A DNA stretch of 18,582 nucleotides, taken from the NCBI GenBank assembly GCA_012959595.1, contig DUCW01000086.1, positions 7,583 to 26,164 of the forward strand, given 5' to 3'. A program made the translations under genes and the position numbers. Numbering within the stretch: position 1 is the stretch's first letter; each line of letters starts with the position of its first letter. Below the pieces are notes generated by a model, which had not been told where the DNA came from, made no database searches, and was given only the letters and a program-made list of their open reading frames with translations. Below, one piece after another: positions 15,196-18,582 of this stretch. Source of the DNA: Gemmatimonadota bacterium (lineage in GTDB: Bacteria > Gemmatimonadota > Gemmatimonadetes > Longimicrobiales > Gaopeijiaceae).

Positions 15196-17103
15196 ATGTA
15201 TTCTTATTATTCGAGATTTTTATTTTGCTCTTTCCTGTTGATTTCGGCATGTAGAGGTTCTTTAAGGCTGGAGGAAAGTGACCACCAGATTGTTCTAAGC
15301 TCACAACTCTTGGCCGGCCCGAGTCCTTCTACCAGAGGGCCTTACAATTTTAAAACTCTGACTTATGGGCATGGAGATGACAAGAATAGAAGTGAGTATG
15401 GGAAGACGGTAGCTTTCAGGACGAAAACTGTGGATGCCTCCAAGTTGGTTGATCTTGGTGATCAGGCTGATTCGAGAAATGAGTACTGGGGCTTTGATCC
15501 TACAATATTTCCACTCAATGGAAGAGTTTGGTACCCAGAAGGGGTTGGCCCTTTTCCGTTAGTATTGGTAGTGCACGGCAATCATGATCCGAAGGATTTT
15601 TCAGACCCGGGTTACGACTATTTAGGTGAACTGTTGGCGAGCCGGGGATACATCATGGCGTCGATCGATATGAATTTTGTGAATGGAGGGATTCGGCAAG
15701 AAAACGACGCTCGTGGTTGGTTGTTGCTAAAGCACCTGCAGGTTTGGGATGAAATCAACCAGGATCCTGAAAATATCTTTTTTCATTCAATTGATATGGA
15801 TAATATTGCCCTAATAGGTCACTCTCGAGGAGGTGAAGCAGTAGGGCATGCAGCAGCTTTCAATAAGCTGAGTCACTATCCAGATGATGCAAACCTGACC
15901 TTCGATTTTGGTTTTAATATCAGGGCTATCGTAGCTATAGCTCCAGTAGGAGGACAATATCTCCCAACTGGAAGATTTGTTCCAGTAGAAAATGTGAATT
16001 ATATGGTCTTTCATGGTTCGCATGATGGCGATGTGACAGCATTCCAGGGACTTCGGTTGTACCATCGCTTGAGGTTTACTGATGGAAATAACTACTTCAA
16101 AACTGCTATATACGTATATCGAGCTAATCACGGTCAGTGGAATTCTTCGTGGGGCTCACATGACAGCGGTCCGAGGAGTGATAGAATTTTGGACTTGAGA
16201 GGACTTTTAGACCCAGAAGAGCAGAAGGAATTTGCCAAGATATATATATCTTCTTTTCTGGAGTATTCTCTGAAGCAAAACGAACAGTTCTTGCCTCTTT
16301 TTCGGGACCATAGGGTGGCAGGTGGGTGGCTTCCTAAGACTATGTACATCACGCGCTTCCAGGAACAGAGCTTCAAGCCCCTGGCAACCTTTGAAGAAGA
16401 TATAGATGTCACCACTGGGACTGCTGTTGGGGTTCACCTGAAAGGAAATGGCTTGGCGGTATGGAAAGAACAGATTATGCCTCTTCGCTCAAGAAATAGG
16501 GCAACCACTTCAGCTTCTCAGGTCAATCAGAGTGTTTGGCTCGGGTGGGATAACGAAGACAGTGAGCTGGATGCATCAGAAAATCCGGCGAGCTTCTCTA
16601 TATCGCTGCCTGATACACTGGGGAATTCTTGGGATCTGACAGGTGATGCCCACTTACAGATGGCCCTTACTCCGACTCTTGATGAGGCTAAATCCAAAGC
16701 AGGAGACTCAGATAACTCAGGTGGAAGTCAAGCTACCGGCAGGGCCATGGGTAAAGAAGAAGATCCACTTGATGTGACTGTAGAAGTTAGGGATGCTCTG
16801 GGAAGGTCAGCCACCCTGATCTTGAGTGACTATGGAGTGATCAGACCTCCCTTACAGATGGATATTCTAAGGAGGAGGGACATCGAAAAACGAGACTATG
16901 AGCAAAATTATGAATTTGTCTTGCAGACTTTTTCCATTCCTTTGTCTGATTTTATTGAGCAGAACTCAGAACTAGAGATACGGAGACTGTCCGCTATTCG
17001 TCTGGTATTTGACGCAACCATCAAAGGTTCAGTGATAGTCGATGACATCGGAATTTCTTTTCTTGATGAGGCGTTCACTGCTGAGAGTATGAAGGACGGT
17101 TGA
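15196..17103 (+). CDS. Alpha/beta-hydrolase lipoprotein with C-terminal beta-sandwich domain
   Basis: This 635-residue envelope hydrolase is likely an esterase, lipase or polyesterase of unknown substrate. Residues 1-19 are a lipoprotein signal (FLFCSFLLISAC, lipidated C19). The hydrolase core spans about 95-360: LVLVVHGNHDP (122-132) forms the oxyanion region, IGHSRGG (207-213) is the nucleophile elbow with S210, and GSHDGDV (274-280, D277) and NHGQWN (311-316, H312) supply the probable acid and base. Residues about 395-625 form a second beta-rich region. It holds a Gly/Ser/Asp-rich insertion (about 497-523) and ends in IRLVFD...GSVIVDDIGI (601-620), typical of galactose-binding/CBM-like sandwiches. 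ATG 15196 follows AGGAT by five bases. It is transcribed alone and meets the convergent PorV-like gene after 31 bp. Confidence 0.85.
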   Translation: MYSYYSRFLFCSFLLISACRGSLRLEESDHQIVLSSQLLAGPSPSTRGPYNFKTLTYGHGDDKNRSEYGKTVAFRTKTVDASKLVDLGDQADSRNEYWGFDPTIFPLNGRVWYPEGVGPFPLVLVVHGNHDPKDFSDPGYDYLGELLASRGYIMASIDMNFVNGGIRQENDARGWLLLKHLQVWDEINQDPENIFFHSIDMDNIALIGHSRGGEAVGHAAAFNKLSHYPDDANLTFDFGFNIRAIVAIAPVGGQYLPTGRFVPVENVNYMVFHGSHDGDVTAFQGLRLYHRLRFTDGNNYFKTAIYVYRANHGQWNSSWGSHDSGPRSDRILDLRGLLDPEEQKEFAKIYISSFLEYSLKQNEQFLPLFRDHRVAGGWLPKTMYITRFQEQSFKPLATFEEDIDVTTGTAVGVHLKGNGLAVWKEQIMPLRSRNRATTSASQVNQSVWLGWDNEDSELDASENPASFSISLPDTLGNSWDLTGDAHLQMALTPTLDEAKSKAGDSDNSGGSQATGRAMGKEEDPLDVTVEVRDALGRSATLILSDYGVIRPPLQMDILRRRDIEKRDYEQNYEFVLQTFSIPLSDFIEQNSELEIRRLSAIRLVFDATIKGSVIVDDIGISFLDEAFTAESMKDG

Positions 17104-17134
17104 GAGATTCAGAGGCTTGGTTCTTTGAACTTGG

Positions 17135-18085
17135 CTATTGCCAGCTAATTGATATTCTATGCGAATCACCTGCACCATCAATATCATTGAAGGCATAATC
17201 AAGGCCGAATGCATCCCCTCTAAATGCCATTCCAAACGTCAAGACTGCGGATTGAAATTCTTGTTCGTTGTTTCGAATTCCAAACCGGGCTGTAAAAGTT
17301 CGGCCTACTACTGGCCACCAAGAGACCTCTCCTCCAATGTGCTGGCTGATCGATCCGTCAGAGTGTCTCGATAGGGCGGCTGAGCCGCCGATATCGAAGG
17401 GACCTAAAATCCAATCGTGGAACGCTGCTCCCAGAGTCGTTCGATCCTTGAGGGTCATTTGAGAATTTCTGATTGTTAACTGGCGGCCTAGGTTGTGATG
17501 GGAAACGCCGAACGTGAATGCACCCACCTGTCGTGAGCCACCGAAATCGAATGCAAAGGATTGGCCTTTCGTTCCTCCAACTCCTTGTTCTGTAGCTTTG
17601 GTGCTAATCCCCCAATCTATGCTTGCAAGATTCATACTGTATCCTAGAGTAGCAACTGACTCAGAAATTCTATTAAACCCATCCTTGAAGAGCTCCTTTT
17701 CGGTTTGGGTGACTATAGAGGGTTGGATGTAGTTGATATTCTCTGCATATGTCAGCGACTGAATTCCTATACCGATGCCACCTTTCCACCATTCTGTTTT
17801 GGCGGACATCTGAACCAGGGAGGAGTGGGTCCCAAAGGTCTGCCTCGCTATCTCGAATGCAGTAGGTCCGCTTAGCAGAGAGGGATTATAGAAGAGGGCA
17901 TCACTTGTAGGATTGGCTAATTGAAAAGCATTACCCATGGCCATGGAGCGAGTGCTGGCTGGAATACTTAACACTAGAGGCCCCCTGGGTTCGACTATTG
18001 TCGAAATGGTTTGACCATTGATTTCAGCTTGACAGAATCCAAAAATGATGAGGATGAAGATTAGTGGGGTAGTCAATCTCGGCAC
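17135..18085 (-). CDS. PorV/PorQ-family outer-membrane beta-barrel protein
   Basis: This 316-residue exported protein has an N-terminal signal peptide (LIFILIIFGFCQA, residues 8-20). The mature part opens with LSIPASTRSMAMGNAF (39-54) and DALFYNPSLLSG (62-73), the Gly/Asn-Pro signature of the PorV/PorQ (UPF0164) family. Alternating amphipathic strands follow to an aromatic end (ISISWQ), as in outer-membrane barrels. In Bacteroidota, PorV is the shuttle of the type IX secretion system; outside that phylum members occur without known function. GTG 18085 is supported by GGGA seven bases upstream; TTG four codons later is possible. It overlaps the upstream zinc-ribbon gene by 13 bp. No other T9SS gene is visible. 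Confidence 0.8.
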   Translation of the reverse strand: MPRLTTPLIFILIIFGFCQAEINGQTISTIVEPRGPLVLSIPASTRSMAMGNAFQLANPTSDALFYNPSLLSGPTAFEIARQTFGTHSSLVQMSAKTEWWKGGIGIGIQSLTYAENINYIQPSIVTQTEKELFKDGFNRISESVATLGYSMNLASIDWGISTKATEQGVGGTKGQSFAFDFGGSRQVGAFTFGVSHHNLGRQLTIRNSQMTLKDRTTLGAAFHDWILGPFDIGGSAALSRHSDGSISQHIGGEVSWWPVVGRTFTARFGIRNNEQEFQSAVLTFGMAFRGDAFGLDYAFNDIDGAGDSHRISISWQ

Positions 18086-18297
18086 GATGGTTTCCCGGAT
18101 TTTGGGTAGTCTAAGACCAGGTCTAAGCTACAAGTAGTGCACTGAAGCCAGAGTCTACTTCGGACATATGGAAGGTCCTTTCGGGTTGGAATTTCAGTAT
18201 TTTGAAGTAACTGGTGACATCGAGGGCAGTGAAGCTTGGAAGTGGTAACAAGACAAGATCTAAGTTTACTGATCTCTGTAGAGTTAAAATTGTTCAT
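18073..18297 (-). CDS. Small zinc-ribbon protein, hypothetical
   Basis: This 74-residue protein has CPRC (C24, C27) and CTTC (C53, C56), 25 residues apart, forming a plausible single zinc ribbon. Two more Cys (C15, C72) flank it. There is no signal peptide, so it is probably cytoplasmic. The 13 bp overlap with the PorV-like gene downstream and a promoter-like sequence just upstream support a real two-gene operon. ATG 18297 has no good SD, so the N-terminus may be shorter. I do not recognise a named family. Confidence 0.6.
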   Translation of the reverse strand: MNNFNSTEISKLRSCLVTTSKLHCPRCHQLLQNTEIPTRKDLPYVRSRLWLQCTTCSLDLVLDYPKSGKPSCRD

Positions 18298-18318
18298 AGC
18301 TTTGGACTGTTATTCCTG

Positions 18319-18346
18319 GTGATATTTGTATTAAAGACTAGGTCAA
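18319..18346 (-). promoter_or_regulatory. Candidate promoter of the zinc-ribbon/PorV-like operon
   Basis: On the minus strand TTGACC (plus 18341-18346) and TATCAC (plus 18319-18324) are separated by 16 bp. This is the same -35 hexamer and spacing as proposed for the multicopper oxidase. The leader would be short, about 15 nt. Confidence 0.4.
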
Positions 18347-18429
18347 AAGTGCAATCTAGTGTAACCGTTTGAATGGGATTTAACATGGGGGCTCTTCCAC
18401 CAAGCTCCACCTGGTCTTATTATCAGCCG

Positions 18430-18458
18430 TTGCTGGTTAGTGGTCCGAGTGCTATGCT
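18430..18458 (+). promoter_or_regulatory. Candidate infA promoter with extended -10
   Basis: TTGCTG (18430-18435), 17 bp, then TATGCT (18453-18458) preceded by TGC, an extended -10 element. The start would be near 18464, about 30 nt before the infA start codon. Confidence 0.4.
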
Positions 18459-18494
18459 CCAGCGAACACACTTTATATTTTGCCAGAGGAGACC

Positions 18495-18582
18495 GTGGGA
18501 AAAGGAGCTATAGAGATCGAAGGGATGGTTAGCGTAGTTCTTTCGAATGCACGGTTTCGGGTGGAGTTGGAGAACGGTCACG
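18495..18582 (+). CDS. infA: Translation initiation factor IF-1, 3'-truncated by window end
   Basis: The 29 codons from GTG 18495 read MGKGAIEIEGMVSVVLSNAR and then FRVELENGH. This matches the start of IF-1 (usual form MAKEEAIEVEGxVxExLPNAxFRVELENGH), the OB-fold protein bound at the ribosomal A site during initiation. AGAGGAG (18485-18491) lies only three bases before the GTG, a short spacing. An in-frame TTG at 18480 is an alternative but less family-like start. The rest of the gene lies beyond the window. Confidence 0.9.
   Translation, partial: MGKGAIEIEGMVSVVLSNARFRVELENGH

Noticed and set aside
18298..18494. tRNA, SRP RNA or other RNA gene upstream of infA
   Set aside because: No cloverleaf, T-loop with matching stems or SRP core found; only promoter-like elements.
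18373..18513. 46-codon ORF on plus strand running into infA
   Set aside because: No SD, unusual composition and it crosses the well-supported infA start; likely chance.

Overview
This is about 18.6 kb of densely coding bacterial chromosome, AT-rich to moderate GC by eye. I see no tRNA, rRNA, insertion sequence, phage gene or CRISPR array. Secreted Asp-box propeller proteins, a PorV/PorQ-type outer-membrane protein, lipoproteins and a Tat-exported copper oxidase point to a diderm. The gene types look like an uncultivated, probably aquatic member of the FCB group (Gemmatimonadota- or Marinimicrobia-like), but this is inference; no 16S or other phylogenetic marker is complete. Several genes start at TTG or GTG, some with strong Shine-Dalgarno (SD) sequences.

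Layout: (1) 84-4165, plus strand: a 2-oxoacid:ferredoxin oxidoreductase operon. It holds the 3' part of a flavin/NAD(P)-type subunit with two 4Fe-4S sites, a fused gamma/alpha subunit, a TPP-binding beta subunit and a MOSC-domain protein. (2) 4191-5948, minus: thiC (thiamine pyrimidine synthesis). Its long 5' region holds perfect inverted repeats but no recognisable TPP riboswitch. (3) 6261-10168, plus: a large secreted Asp-box beta-propeller protein, overlapped by 4 bp with a lipoprotein of the HpcH/HpaI aldolase fold that lacks the usual catalytic histidine. (4) 10190-12474, minus: a Tat-exported two-domain multicopper oxidase followed by a ZIP-family metal transporter with an extra N-terminal extracytoplasmic domain, a likely metal oxidation/uptake pair. 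(5) 12639-14982: a convergent, 3'-overlapping pair of late haem genes, a protoporphyrinogen oxidase-type flavoprotein (plus) and ferrochelatase (minus). (6) 15196-17103, plus: an alpha/beta-hydrolase lipoprotein. (7) 17135-18297, minus: a small zinc-ribbon protein overlapping a PorV/PorQ-like outer-membrane protein. (8) 18495 to the end: the first 29 codons of infA (IF-1).

Together: KorAB makes or uses reduced ferredoxin and depends on TPP, whose pyrimidine half ThiC builds. The haem and copper-oxidase genes suggest aerobic or microaerobic life and metal handling. The rest is largely envelope and secreted proteins. The least explained parts are the MCO-ZIP pair, the propeller/lipo-aldolase pair, the palindrome-rich thiC upstream region and the disturbed left edge of the window.
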